Position numbers and translations under genes: made by a program. A model generated the notes under the pieces. That model ran no database searches. It saw only the letters and a list, made by a program, of their open reading frames with translations, and was not told the origin of the DNA. A stretch of DNA of 64,000 nucleotides from Metallyticus violacea. Lineage: Eukaryota; Arthropoda; Insecta; Mantodea; Metallyticidae. Location: contig CM060846.1 in assembly GCA_030762175.1 (NCBI GenBank), forward strand, positions 238,876,012-238,940,011, given 5' to 3'. Below are positions 47,501 through 58,960 of the stretch, one piece after another (the first letter of the stretch is position 1; each line of letters begins with the position of its first letter).

Positions 47501-47885
47501 ATTCAACAATTCAAAATTGATGAGATGCATATCTAACACTACTGTATATAGTATATAATGTAAGACACTGACCACTCTTATTTAAAAACGTAAACTCTCC
47601 TATGTTATCTTTCACTTTTGCACCATTACACATCAACAAATTCAACTCTTTACAAATTGCTAACCTTCCTTATTACATATTTAATCTTTACTGGCTCTTC
47701 TTTTCATGTTCTTTACTTCAGCTGTTATCCCCCCTTCAAGATCTATTATCTTAATTTGACTTTCCTCCATGCTTGATTTAAAATAAGTCAAGGGAAAATA
47801 CTGAAACATTTTATGGTACTTAGAAATCAAATTGCCTTCTTTATGGAGGTACAAGGGATATCTATGGCAGAATTCCAAAATCAAC
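44560..47885 (-). pseudogene. LINE with endonuclease and reverse transcriptase, decayed and interrupted
   Basis: Minus-strand order: endonuclease remnants at 47880-47440, including a LSSHFPARPKL block (family sDHfPv). The WYDEECRNAKGRVVRELRSW linker at 47220-47150 follows (family WWdeeC...K..v...lr.Wr). After an insertion, the reverse transcriptase starts at about 45930: NVPKSWRTAIMFPLF, NPENYRGFSLLSILGKTG and ERLQNWAEEGKL (family W..a.i.PiyKKG..n.p.NYRGIsLL). Near 45590 is FEKAFDIINQEAL. At 45420-45300 come AVSPVLFNLFIVDISEVINK and FGLLFVDDLIAG (catalytic YADD changed to FVDD). At 45120 is FDHLGVRLNSDSGW. The C-terminus ends near 44560. Many stops. The clade appears close to R1/jockey-type elements common in insects. 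Confidence 0.8.
45962..46790 (+). mobile_element. LINE 3' end inserted in the opposite strand of the LINE above
   Basis: Plus-strand reading ends in a C-terminal zinc-knuckle-like block: REGGFTEGQCPLCGWKEDLE, HIVFDCKETENWR (family C.lC...eEdl.HiL..C...e.wR). A 3' UTR follows, with an AAATAAATAAATAAA tail at 46766-46780. It splits the minus-strand LINE between its endonuclease linker and its first reverse-transcriptase block, so it is a younger, 5'-truncated insertion. It may belong to the same family as its host. Confidence 0.7.
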
Positions 47886-48189
47886 TATGGTTAAATAATT
47901 TGACTTTCCTTGCTGATCTAACTGGCCATCTTAATGAACTATGTACATAACTTCAGGGTAGAGAGGGCATTATTACATAGTTGCATAGTAGCATTCAGGG
48001 TATTTGAACAAAGGCTATTCTTTGGGAGCAGTTGCCTAGCAATAAAAAGAGTACATTTTTCCAACCTATTTTCAATGGCTAATTGGACTGTTGGACTTGA
48101 AAATGTATGTTAATCAGTAGTGGCTTGAGGCCCCTGTAGTAAGGCATATCCAAATGGAAATGGGGGAAGGTCTCTTTTATCAAGACTTA

Positions 48190-48520
48190 TATTACTCCCC
48201 AACATTCTCTCATAACAGCAGCGCTATTGTATGTTTGTGTCATAAACTTCTGGTTTATGTGAAACTCTTCTAATTAAGCAGTTAAAGTATGCCTTAAGCC
48301 TTCTGCAGTCAATTCAGAAACATCAATTTTATAATCTTTCAACAGGTTTACCCCCACTGATGTATCTTAATATCATAACAAATTGTGACATGCCTGTAAT
48401 ATCTGTAGTTTTGCCAGCTTGTACAGAAACAAAAATTTCCCTTTCTATTTCTTTTCTAATCTGATTCATATAGACAAGATATGTTTCTCACTTCACCCTA
48501 TCAGCCAAGATGCTGTAAAA
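48190..48520 (-). pseudogene. hAT-type transposase fragment (DUF4371/ZBED-like)
   Basis: The minus strand reads YSILADRVK near 48520, then YMNQIRKEIEREIFVSVQAG, KTTDITGMSQFVMILRYIS and GKPVERL (48460-48340). It matches the hAT pattern ...I..EI....ffai.aDeTtDis...Qm..vlRYv.....v.ERF. The catalytic Asp of DE/DD-TTD is changed (GKTTD). Further coding sequence on either side is not readable. Confidence 0.65.
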
Positions 48521-48529
48521 AAAAATATT

Positions 48530-51011
48530 TTTTTTGTTTGTGTGTAAATTTTGTGCTGTCTTGCTAAGCTCTTATATCTTTCGGTTGATGAGGTCCAAAT
48601 CGTTTCATTTCCAACTTAGCAGTTAAACTTAAATACAAAAATGGAGTCTTTAATAAAATGTCCACTTTATCAATTTCCATAAAACAGATACGCCTAATAG
48701 TTAACACTGTGAATGTCAACATTTAGCTGACAAACAGTGAGGAACCACCCAATTTCAAACAAAGTGCAAAAACAACCCCTAGTCAGACATGTGTGGTATC
48801 AGTAACTCCTCAACATCTGGTTCCTAAGAAAAGACTGTCTTCCTGCTGGCCCAAGAGAATGGAGAAATAAACAGAAGAAAGGCTAATCCATCTTGGAGGA
48901 AGACAAATATAAGTCCTTGTAAATCTTTGCTGGACCATGAGCTTCCCTCTGTAATGGAAGATCGCTAATACAGTAGAGAGAAAATGCATTTATTACATAA
49001 GATACAATTAAGAACTAATCAGTTATAAATTGTTTTAAAAGTTGACTGGAAGAAGAGAAAATGGTAAATAATTGGGGGGCTAAGCCCATCTGGCCATTAT
49101 TGACAGACCACCCCTGATGCTAATAATAATAGTAATAATGTGACAATGGGCAAAGACTTCAAATTAAGGTTTTGGGACATTACAGAACTTGAACAATTGG
49201 AGATAGTTGTGACACCATTGTGAATGCATGGTTATGATACTTCGACTGAAATACAAATAGAATGATTGGATTACAAACTGATATTAAGTCAAAGGGCAAA
49301 TATCAAATCAGAACAAATATAAATAATTTCTATCCCTATGCCTACTTCTCACAAAAAATATTTCCCAAACTCCAAAATCTTTCTGCAAGAATTTTTTTGC
49401 ATGTTTGGAACTACTATATGTGAAACTGTCTTTCTTAATGAAACTTGCAAAGTCATGTCACTTAGGGTAATTAATTGATCAACATTTGAAAATATGCTTG
49501 CAACTGGGTGATACTCAAACAATAGTCCCATACATTGAAAGGCTGCTTGCAAGCAAAACATTGTAAAAATTCTGGCAAATCCCTAATAACCAAGCAAAGA
49601 TGCTTTGATTTGGAACTTTCATAAAAATAACTATAGTTACCTATACCATTTATTTTATTTGGTTAATTAATTTTATACTAATTAGAAAGTCAGATTTCAA
49701 ATGGAAAAAATATACGTAGATTTGTTTCATATTATATTATTATCTGTATAACAAATTGGCTTTTATTACTATGCTATAAATAGTGAAAATACAGTTCATT
49801 AAAAAGTTGAAATAATTCATATTTATATCCTTATTACAGATTTAGATTCACATAAAAATTCATGGTTCTACCTCTGTAGCTGCTGCTTTTCTCATCCACA
49901 GCCAAATGCTAGGACTTGAGATTTTTACCTGTGCACAAGAGTGCAGACAGTTAAATCCCTCTGCAATAGATAATGATGTGACACACAGGTTTTTAAAATG
50001 TAATGTGATTTATATCTGCTCTGCCAGTAACTTTTGGCACTTTTCTCATAAACATCACAAAAATTCTGTTTTGGCTGCTTATAACATAAATTATATAAGC
50101 AACAAAAAAGCTCAATAGTATAATTAATCAGATTGATGCCCAATGATATTGGGGTTAATGGGAAGAAAATGAAAATATTGCAATTCATGCAAACTAATGT
50201 ACTCTTTTTCTGACAATAAATGCCATTAAGAGTTAAACATGATCCTGGATAGGTATACAAAAAGTTTCCATGTTTAACTTTTATTTTCACTCTATTTATT
50301 AATTACTTAAACAAAATGTATAATTGCTACATAATCCTTCTGCTTTGTGATATTTTTTTTTCTCTCTGTTTCCCACTAACTTCATTATGCTATCAGAAAG
50401 AAAGTTTTAGAATTTATATTGTGACATTTCTGGGGTGGAAACTTTGAAACCTTCATTATAACAATGTAAAGAACTTGATCAATTATAACTCATATTATAA
50501 CTAGCTTTAAAACTAGCTTAATGAGGATACCAAAACTTTGGAATTGGAAGGACAGAAGGCATAGTTAATTTAAAAACATACTGAAAATTCATTCAGTTCT
50601 CTATTAACACACATACAACTTCTAAAAAAAATATCATGACTTACATAAGTTATAATTTCCTTTTATAGGACTGGAGGTAAGCTTGACCGCTACCTGTATG
50701 TTCTATGCCCTCGAGTTGACTGCCTTCTTTCTTTTTCAACACAACACTTATTCAGCATGTTTTCAGCTTCCTAATGCCAGTACTTTTCCATTCCCATGCT
50801 CTATCCCTCATCTATCTATTCTGTTATTCCCCTGAGTTGTTTGCTCAGCATATCAACTATTTTCTGTTATGTTCCCTTCTGATTTAGTTTACCTTCACAC
50901 TTCCTATAATGTGACCTCTCTCTCAATGACATCATGCTGATTACTAAGTTAACACTTTATGATGGAATTAATAATATGCTACTAATTTATATAAATATAC
51001 TGGCAATTGCC

Positions 51012-51013
<2 letters not shown>
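48530..51013. other. Non-coding stretch, nothing recognised
   Basis: Several open frames (for example the minus strand at 50290-49925) have no recognisable domain. The sequence is AT-rich intron 2 of the kinase gene. Confidence 0.3.

Positions 51014-51064
<51 letters not shown>
51014..51064. repeat. Microsatellite (AT)n
   Basis: About 25 AT units, self-complementary, 640 bp upstream of kinase exon 3. Confidence 0.97.
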
Positions 51065-51072
<8 letters not shown>

Positions 51073-51703
51073 AACCATCATTATGAAAAAATATAAAGTA
51101 ATAGTTCCAAGAACTTCTTTGTTAAGAGAAAAGCGCACTCATAAAAAGTATGTGCCAAAAACTCTTGTGATCTCATTCTACTATGACACAAATATTTATG
51201 TTCCTTTAAATAAATTTACTGTTCTGCCAGTTTTTATTACCTTGCAAAACAAATTTTTCTTAGCCTTTGTTGATTAAAATCATTTGCAAGAAATGTATCT
51301 GAATGTTGATTAAACTGACTTGCTCTAATATCCATTTATTAGGACATAACATATAAACAAAGAAATTGTAAACGTTATGAGTTTGTTATATAGAAAGGAG
51401 AACAAGTCATTTTAAAATTAATAACTCAATATATCGATTAATAAACAATTCTTTAAAATAACAAACAATCCACTTTTCTTGATGTAGTCATAGAACCTTA
51501 GTGAAAGAAGTGAAAATCAGTAGTTTTCAGCTGTTATGGCCTTGCCCCCAAAAATGTTATATATACCCATGACACACAAAGCCTTATGTCATCTTGTAAT
51601 GCTATGTTTGATAGGAATTTTAGCAGGCATGATTTAAGCAAATGTAGTTTTGCAGTTTGCAAAATAAATTTTAGATAAGCATGCATATTCTTTCAATTTT
51701 CAG

Positions 51704-51874
51704 AAAGATAATAATTATCAGCCTTATCCTATGGATGCAGTGAGACACATAGCATATCAGCTCTGTTATTCAGTGAAGTTTCTTCATGACAACAGACTAA
51801 CACATACAGATCTTAAGCCTGAGAATATTCTTTTTGTTGATTCAGACTATGAAACAGCATACAACAGTAAAAAG
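51704..51874 (+). CDS. Doa: LAMMER/CLK kinase exon 3 of 5 (catalytic loop)
   Basis: The acceptor is tttcaattttcag (ends 51703) and the donor gttagt begins at 51875. It is phase 0 at both ends, 57 codons. [20 protein letters not shown] continues directly from exon 2 (DFL|KDNNY). The next stretch, [10 protein letters not shown], forms helix alpha[14 protein letters not shown] is the catalytic loop: CLK kinases have HTD in place of HRD, and the Asp, Lys and Asn catalytic residues are intact. The exon ends with the CLK-specific region [13 protein letters not shown]. Confidence 0.97.
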
Positions 51875-51956
51875 GTTAGTGACTTTCACATTTGAAATTC
51901 ATTTCTAAGATAATAATTAAGAATGAGTTTTATTTTAAATTGTTAAATTTTTACAG

Positions 51957-52086
51957 AAACGTGATGTTAGGCGTGTCAAGAGAACAGATGTAAGACTTAT
52001 AGATTTTGGCAGTGCTACTTTTGACCATGAGCATCACAGCACAATAGTATCTACAAGGCATTACAGAGCACCAGAAGTAATTCTAG
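51957..52086 (+). CDS. Doa: LAMMER/CLK kinase exon 4 of 5 (DFG to APE)
   Basis: It follows a minimal intron of only 82 bp. The acceptor is taaatttttacag (ends 51956) and the donor gtacttg begins at 52087. [20 protein letters not shown] then [20 protein letters not shown] and VIL contain the DFG magnesium-binding motif, the CLK insert [15 protein letters not shown] and the APE motif. The final g joins aa of exon 5 to give Glu (VIL-E-LGWSQP), as in Doa and CLKs. All essential residues are present. Confidence 0.97.
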
Positions 52087-54371
52087 GTACTTGTGTATTT
52101 ATTTTAATTTTATCTTTAAGATTTTTTTCTGATAACAAGTATTATTTTCCCTTTCAAAATATAGTCTATAACACATGTGATTTTTTTCTAATTACCTGTG
52201 TACTAAGTAAATGTTTCTGAACTTGGTAAGGTAATTACTAGTATCTAAGATGAACTGAAGTGGTCTGTGAAACTGTTTTAGATCACAATTGAATTTTAAA
52301 CAGTTCATTATGTTTCTAAACATATGTGCATCTAAATTCATAAGTAGTAACATACATCTAATGTTGTGATAAAAATAATCTTTTAGCAAAAAAATTTGAA
52401 AACAATCTTTTATGTGGAACAAAAAATGCATTTGAGCATGTGTTGCTCTAAATATAACTTATACTCCTAGAGCTGCCAGCTAGATATGTTGCAAAATGTG
52501 ATTGTTTCAATATACCAATGTCAAATGTATCTGGTGCTGTGCTGCTAATGATGGCCTCCTTTCATTCACAGAATGTAACACAACTCCAAAGCAAATTATA
52601 TGTATTGTAATAATTAGACATTGGATCTTTGTTTTTCCTAGAACTAGGATGAATCCTAAATTTTCTCAAACCTGAATCCCAAAATGTTTTTGAATCTCTC
52701 AACTCATTCTTTTCAAATAGAGAATCAACTCTGACATAAAGATCTTTAGGGTTAAGTTAGGGATGTGAATAATACACTTCTATCCTTCAGTTCTTGAAAT
52801 TAGTTAAATGTTTAGCACAGTGTTTCAAATGTCTTCACATTTCTGAAGTATTAGTGATCCTTTTCCTCTGGATATTTTTGCAGAACACAGATTACAATTC
52901 ATATAATTTTCATTATCCAAAATTTGGTAATTGTTCCAGATATTACAAGGTACTTGAGATCATGCTTTCTCATGGGTTGATGTTAGTTGCAGGTTATAGG
53001 AGATGCTATAGTTGTGTAAGCGCCACAAGTTAAATCACTCCTAATTATATGTAAATGCTGTGGTTGATGATAGAATCTAGGTAGGAAAAAGCATAAGAAA
53101 TGCAGAGAGACATAAAATACAGTCTGGATAACAAAAGCATAGACTGATGGTATGTGCAAGTGAGACAATATGGAGAGTTAAATAGAACTAGAAATGCTAA
53201 GCAGTAGACTTGGTAGTGTTGAGTACTGTTGTTAGACCACCGGAATCATGTGCATGATGCAGTAATTATATAACTTAATATGACTTGCTAGAAACTTCTC
53301 AACCTACCAAGAGCTATTTTCAAGAATTCTCAAGAGTTTAACACATGACATCTCATTAAGAAAAAGTTACAGATGATTCTACTAGGAGGCATACTGAAAA
53401 CAATGTGGGATTGAGTGTCATTGCAAGGTGATATTCGTGAACTGAATACCACCAAAATTCAATAATTGCCTTTTAGGTGAATGCTTCTATTGGACATCAG
53501 TGAATGCAAACTTGATTTTACCAAATTTTAACATTTTTTTAGATTTGAACTTGAAAGTTAGATTGAATGACAAACAAAAGATGAGGATTGAAATGTTCCA
53601 CCCCTAATACTATTGTTTTCTATAAAAGTCTCTCAGGCATATTAGCAACAATTTCAAATATCATGTGTCTGCAGCCCCACAAATTAAATTTTATAATACT
53701 TATGTATCCTATTTATGCAGTAACACCTATTTTTTAAAAACTTTTTATGTAAAATTGTGTATATCCTTAAAATAACCAAATTGTTATATTCTTAAAAATT
53801 TTAAGAATAGCAGGTCTTAAACTCAGAATATGTTACAAAGCCAGGCACTCTTGGAAATATTTAGACTGAACATTAGTCAATACCCAACAGTAAGTTAGTG
53901 GTACAATAATTATTGTCAGACAAGTGCCATTGTAAAAAAGGTGTATTATTCTTTCTTTACCTTTAAACAAATAAGTTCTAAAATTGTGTTAATAAAACAA
54001 TAGAGTTCAGATATCTGGTTTTATACTACTGATGTCAGAATAATTCTTTCTCAGATCTGAAAAAACAAGAGAAATTTAATTTTTACAATCGAAAATTATT
54101 TTAATAGATCTTGATACTGAAATACCAAATTTCATAGTAACCTTGAAAGATTTAACATTTTAAATAGCTCCCCAAGGAAACAAATATAACCTTTACATCT
54201 TTTAAAAATATTCCATTGAATTTAATGTGTTTAAACCTAATTGCATCTGATCAGTAAAAACATATTTTAATCAGAAGTCTGAGAAAACGTATATGTTAGT
54301 TTTATGTTAATGTTGATATATTATACATTCTGTTGTAAATATTGTATTTTGGTCTCCTCTACTCTTCTCTT
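52087..54371. other. Intron sequence, nothing recognised
   Basis: First part of the 6,466-bp intron between kinase exons 4 and 5. AT-rich, with no paired repeats or conserved peptides seen. Confidence 0.35.
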
Positions 54372-54441
54372 CTTCCTTCCTTCCTTCCTTCCTTCCTTCC
54401 TTCCTTCCTTCCTTCCTTCCTTTCTTTCTTTCTTTCTTTCT
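54372..54441. repeat. Microsatellite (TTCC)n(TTTC)n
   Basis: About 12 TTCC units followed by 5 TTTC units. Confidence 0.97.
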
Positions 54442-56225
54442 ATGTTTTTGTATAGTTATAGTTTTGACATTCTTGAGCTAATATGTAACAATATTTGAAA
54501 TCATTTAAAAAAAAATGGTCTAAATCTTTTATTATTTCTCCCAAAATTAGTGATCATTGTTTTAAATGTTTCCAAGTAATGTAGAAATTAATTTATACAA
54601 AGTATCTTTTTGGGCTTACTGAGGATGAGAGAAGTCATTAGTACAACATGAGAAAACATCATTGTGTCAGGATAGTGGGAAAGAGAAACAACTCTATAAA
54701 CAAATTTTGTTAGAACAATGCATGTCATCATAAAGGAAAAAAAATTCTATTTTTATTATATGTAAAGCATTTGCAATTGTCAATATTCACTGAAACCTTA
54801 TCAAAAATTTAATAATGAAGTGGTTTTTTTAAAAAATATTGCACAGATAATATCCTCTGAGTCTACTCTCAGAGATACATTATCTCGAAATGGTTTATAA
54901 GTCCAAATAAGTTCAAGTTCAATGAAAAAAGGGACAAAATAAAATATTTATGTATATAATTGCATTTCAGTAAATGAAATTATCAGTGCATTAAAATGAA
55001 GCATATCAAATTTAATTGTTTGAAAGATGTATGAGATAAATCTAACAATTGTCATTTAATATTTTCTAAGGTACTGGAAAAATAAACACAGAAATAGTTA
55101 AAGTGTAATTTTGGCTAGATATAACAAAATTTAACTAATTTTCAACAGCTTACTTGGATATGCAGTTCAAAGGTGGTTACCTTCACCCTCAGCATGGGTT
55201 TATTGTTAGCTTTCTGGCATAGTCTGCAGATATTGCTCTGTATTTACTAATTTGCAAATAGGTCATTCTATTTTGGAAGATTAGAATCGACCAACACGTA
55301 TTTTTGTATATGAATAAGTTGGTATATAGGTTTTCATCTGTTGCTTAAAAAAATTGACTTTTTATTTTAAGGAAACAAAATATCATGAAATATTGAAAGC
55401 AGATTTGCATCTCTCTCTTTTTTTTATATTATTTTATTTATTTTTAATACCAAACAGGAGTGTGAATTAATCTTTTATAGCAAAGTTCCGCCACAGCAGT
55501 ATTCAAGAATAGAGTAATTAATACATGGTATCACTGATCCCTCAGCATGACCCCATTCTGTTTCTATTCTATGGGTAAACTTAAAATGCAGAGTGCATAT
55601 AATAAACCCATGCTTATAGAGGAACTGAATATCAATGTTAATGACATAGACATACAAAGGGTACTGCAGTAAGTGAATGCCTAATTTCATCAATAGGTGC
55701 CACAAATGCTTAGATATTAGGAAAATTTTCAAAATTTAGTGACTTAGACTTAGCTCAACTAAGACAAATGTGATATTTAATTTGTTAGAGGATTAGTTGA
55801 CAGGCTGTAAATGGGATGTACTGATCATAGGCAGCTATTGTGTTGGACTATTATACTGTGATTACTAGTATAATACTAATATAATACTGATTCATTCTTG
55901 TAATGAAACGGGGGAAAAAAATGAAAGCTTTAATAAATGTATCTATCTGTATCTGTTGTCAGTTCAAGAGAAAGAGTTTTCATCATTCTTGTGAACAGTA
56001 TATTATGGTTATTACAAAAGATTGTACAGTTTTCACAAATTTACTTTAGCTATATTATTACAAAAGTTTACAGGTATATAGAAAAATGCAAAAGGTTTTT
56101 TTTTTTCCAGCTGTATTTTTTATTTCTACCATGAGAGTGCAGTAGTTAGCAGTTAGTAAAGTTGGCAATAGGTGCTGAGAAAGATATGCTCTGTTTGAAT
56201 TTCATTCACATCAGTCTATCATAAT
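54442..56225. other. Intron sequence, nothing recognised
   Basis: AT-rich. The open frames here are short and unassigned. No repeat arms paired by eye. Confidence 0.3.
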
Positions 56226-57250
56226 GGTGCAACGATATTTCAGAACAAAGTTAAAAGATGCAATAACTGCCAACTCCATTCGGTGATGGTATGCACAGTT
56301 TACAAGTTCAGGATGCTGTAAGAGGAAATAAGCAGGTTGGCCTACAGTGACTGAAAAACTGTTGAGTTCTTGTGGGCAAGTTATACACATGGCTTACAGA
56401 AGTCTATGAACAGAGCAAGCAGAGAGCTGAACATTCCACAACCGACTGTTTGGAAGATCTTACAGAAATGGTTTCAATAGAAGCCTTACCACTTGCAATT
56501 ATTCAATCCCTGACATCCAAAGACAGAGTGCAATGCTTTGGGTTTTCTGGAGAGTTGCAAGATGAAAGAGGATGAGTTTGGCGAGAGACTTGACTTCAAT
56601 GATGAAGCAACAATTTTTTGTGAATGGCAATGTGAACAGACACATTGTGAAAATCTGGGGCACAGAAAATCTCCACACTATCATGCATCATATTCCAGCC
56701 TTGCCTAAAGTTAATGTGTTCTGTACATTTTCACAGTTTAAAGATTATGGTTCCTTTTTCTTCTACAAAGAGACCATTACAGGACATGTGTATCTGGACA
56801 TGCTGGAAAATTGGCTCATGCAACATCTGGAGACTGACTGTGGATTTTCCCAACAGGATGGTGCTCCCTCACTTCCATCACATTGTTCATGAATTTTTAA
56901 ACAGGAAATTGAGTAACCAATTAATCGGTCGTAGTGGAGTGCACAATCAGCAATTATTATCATGGCCTCCACACTCCTCCGAATTCACCACCATGTGATT
57001 TTTTTTGTGTGGGGCTATGTCAAACATTCAGTGTTTGTGCATCCCCTTTACCAGCAAACCAGAATGGCGAACTCATATCAAAAATGCCTTTTAACAAATT
57101 GATAGATACGTGTTGTTTCCAGTGTAGGAAGAACTTGATTATGGATTTGATATCTGCAGAATCAGTAGGGGGGCACACATGGAGCATTTGTAATATGTCA
57201 AAAGAATTTGTTTTGATTTTTCTATATGCCTGTAAAGTTTTGTGGTAATG
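56226..57250 (+). pseudogene. Mariner-like DDE transposase, almost complete but frameshifted
   Basis: Read across frames: VQRYFRTKLKDAITANSIR and WYAQFTSSGCCKRK (N-terminal HTH; family VQR.FR......pp...sI.rWy.qF..tGc.ckgK). Then LNIPQPTVWKILQKWFQ (second HTH), and DFNDEATIFCE (first catalytic Asp in DEa.f). HIVKIWGTENLHTIMHHIPA, PKVNVFCTFSQFK and YLDMLENWLMQHLE follow. QQDGAP is the second catalytic Asp. LIGR, SWPPHS, CDFF and LPANQN come next, and the end is GGHTWSICNMSK (family GaHiEHL then stop). At least six frameshifts or stops. Terminal repeats were not resolved. Confidence 0.82.
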
Positions 57251-57259
57251 TATCAAATA

Positions 57260-58252
57260 ATATAGCTACAGTAAATTTTTTAAACTATTTAAATCATTTG
57301 TAATAACCTTGTACATAGTAGGTTTTTTGTATTACCATTTTTTGGCATATGCATTACACTTATTGTAATGTAACAAATAGCTTTATAGTTTGTGAATACA
57401 TTCAGATCTTCTTGTAGTTGAGCTCTCTCTCCCTTTTATTCTGGTAAAATTTTAAATCGTAATTAAAAAAAAAATACCCTTGTAGCCACCCTGAGACCAT
57501 TAATATCTGAAACCTTTATTATTCAATGAAAACCAATGAATATTGCCTTTGCAATATTCAATATTCATTGCATAAAATAAGGAGTCTTCATTCAGAATTA
57601 AAAACTGTAAGTTCCATCAGTGAAGAAGAAAAGCTGGAAGGATAAAAATAAGATCAAAACTATCCACTGACATATATCCTGACCTGGTTATGCAGCTTAT
57701 ACATTTAGAATATTTATTATACTTCCTTTATCTGCAGCAAATGTAGTATATTATAACATTAAACATTCTTTTCTTATTTACAATAGTGGTTTATCTCAAG
57801 GTATTTGACTATTTTGCTCCCATTTTCCATCAAATATCAGCTGATGGCATGGATATATAAGCAACAGGTTCCCCACCATAAATCACAAATATATTTTATT
57901 TATATATATTTTGTATATTTATATATATTTTCCAATATATTTTCTATTTTATTCAATTTGTGCTCTTGGTGTTTGTTTTACTCATTCCTACATGAAGAAT
58001 GAATTTTTTTCCATACTCTTATTTTCAAAACACTTAACAGTCATGATGCAGCACCTGTACTGACTAAAAAACAAAACTGTTTGAAGCAATATAGTGCTAT
58101 TATCTTGGTACATTCCCTGAATAATCAGGCGACTTGATTTTTTAAACTTTCATTTTCAGAAAATAATGTTGCCAAACTTTCATAAATCTATTATGTCTTT
58201 ATTCTCTCTCTCTTACTTTATTCTCTCTCCCTCTCTCTTTCTTTCTTTCTGA
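57260..58252. other. Intron sequence, nothing recognised
   Basis: AT-rich, ending in a CT-rich tract (58203-58250) that borders the duplicated exon segment. No feature supportable. Confidence 0.35.
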
Positions 58253-58400
58253 ATTTGCATTCAATTCCTTTGGAAGTAGAACTTTTGATCAGAGTTACAA
58301 CTTTACAACTAATGTAATATCAAAAAGAGCTTTAAATCTAAATTATTTTTCATTTTAGAATTTGGATGGTCAAAACCACGTGATGTATGGTCAATTGAGT
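58253..58400 (+). pseudogene. Decayed tandem duplicate of the start of kinase exon 5
   Basis: Intron and exon sequence from 58443-58593 is duplicated here at an offset of 184-194 bp. The intron part shares 'ttcaattcctttg' and 'cttttgat'. A splice acceptor (tttttcattttag, ends 58358) follows. An exon-like stretch at 58359-58399 would read EFGWSKPRDVWSI against [13 protein letters not shown] in the real exon. Similarity stops at the codon after WSI. Reading through would add about 30 residues and a stop inside the next copy. About 7 of 40 exon bases differ, so the duplication is not recent. It could act as a decoy acceptor. Confidence 0.85.
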
Positions 58401-58552
58401 ATATACAAGACAACTTCTTTCCTATATTTTATCTGGATTTATGTTCAATTCCTTTGAAAGCAGAGCTTTTGATGGAGTTACAACAGACGTAATAGTTAAG
58501 GAAATATCAAAAATAGCTTATAAATCTAAATTAGAATGCTTTTTTCTTTCAG

Positions 58553-58697
58553 AACTTGGGTGGTCACAGCCATGTGATATATGGTCAATTGGATGCATAA
58601 TTTTTGAATTGTACCTGGGAATTACTTTATTCCAAACACATGACAACAGAGAGCATCTTGCAATGATGGAACGCATTTTAGGTCCTATTCCATACAG
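58553..58697 (+). CDS. Doa: LAMMER/CLK kinase exon 5 of 5 in window (LAMMER motif)
   Basis: The acceptor is cttttttctttcag (ends 58552) and the donor gtaggt begins at 58698. The first two bases complete Glu with exon 4. [20 protein letters not shown] then [20 protein letters not shown] and ILGPIPY contain the DxWSxG helix alphaF motif and [11 protein letters not shown], the LAMMER signature that defines the family. The last two bases (ag) begin the next codon, expected to be Arg followed by MARKTK. That exon was not found in the remaining 5.3 kb, so the gene runs out of the window. Confidence 0.97.
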
Positions 58698-58835
58698 GTA
58701 GGTGAAATTGTGCACATTTAAAAACAATAATCCAACTCTTAAATTCTGAATATGTTATAAATCCACATTAGCACAGTGCCTTGTGAAAAATGAAAAATTA
58801 TTTTGTGTGCATGAAGTAACCTCAGTGGTAACTGA

Positions 58836-58868
58836 GTGTAAGTGAATGGAGTTTAGTGTAAAAAATGA
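58836..58868 (+). mobile_element. Penelope terminal-repeat fragment
   Basis: The segment 'gtaagtgaatggag', then ttagtgt and aaaaaa, matches the right arm of the Penelope repeat at 7029-7060 with one insertion and one substitution. It is only about 32 bp, with no coding part, 140 bp downstream of kinase exon 5. Confidence 0.5.
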
Positions 58869-58960
58869 ATACCTAAGTTGGGGTTACCTCAGTGGTATTG
58901 TGCAAACCAATGGTGCAAGAGTTCATAGGTTTGAGAACACTAAACTCTCCTCATTATCCA
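58869..58960 (+). mobile_element. tRNA-like SINE head, third type
   Basis: 'ggggttacctcagtggtatt' provides an A-box-like sequence and 'ataggtttgagaacac' a B-box-like sequence about 45 bases later, which is tRNA spacing. Neither box is perfect and no second copy is clear in the window. It could be a tRNA pseudogene or a decayed SINE. Confidence 0.4.

Noticed and set aside
49925..50290. 121-codon minus-strand frame as a small secreted or membrane protein
   Set aside because: No domain or convincing signal peptide; overlaps an equally long frame on the other strand.
51014..51064. Regulatory palindrome
   Set aside because: Self-complementarity is a trivial property of (AT)n.
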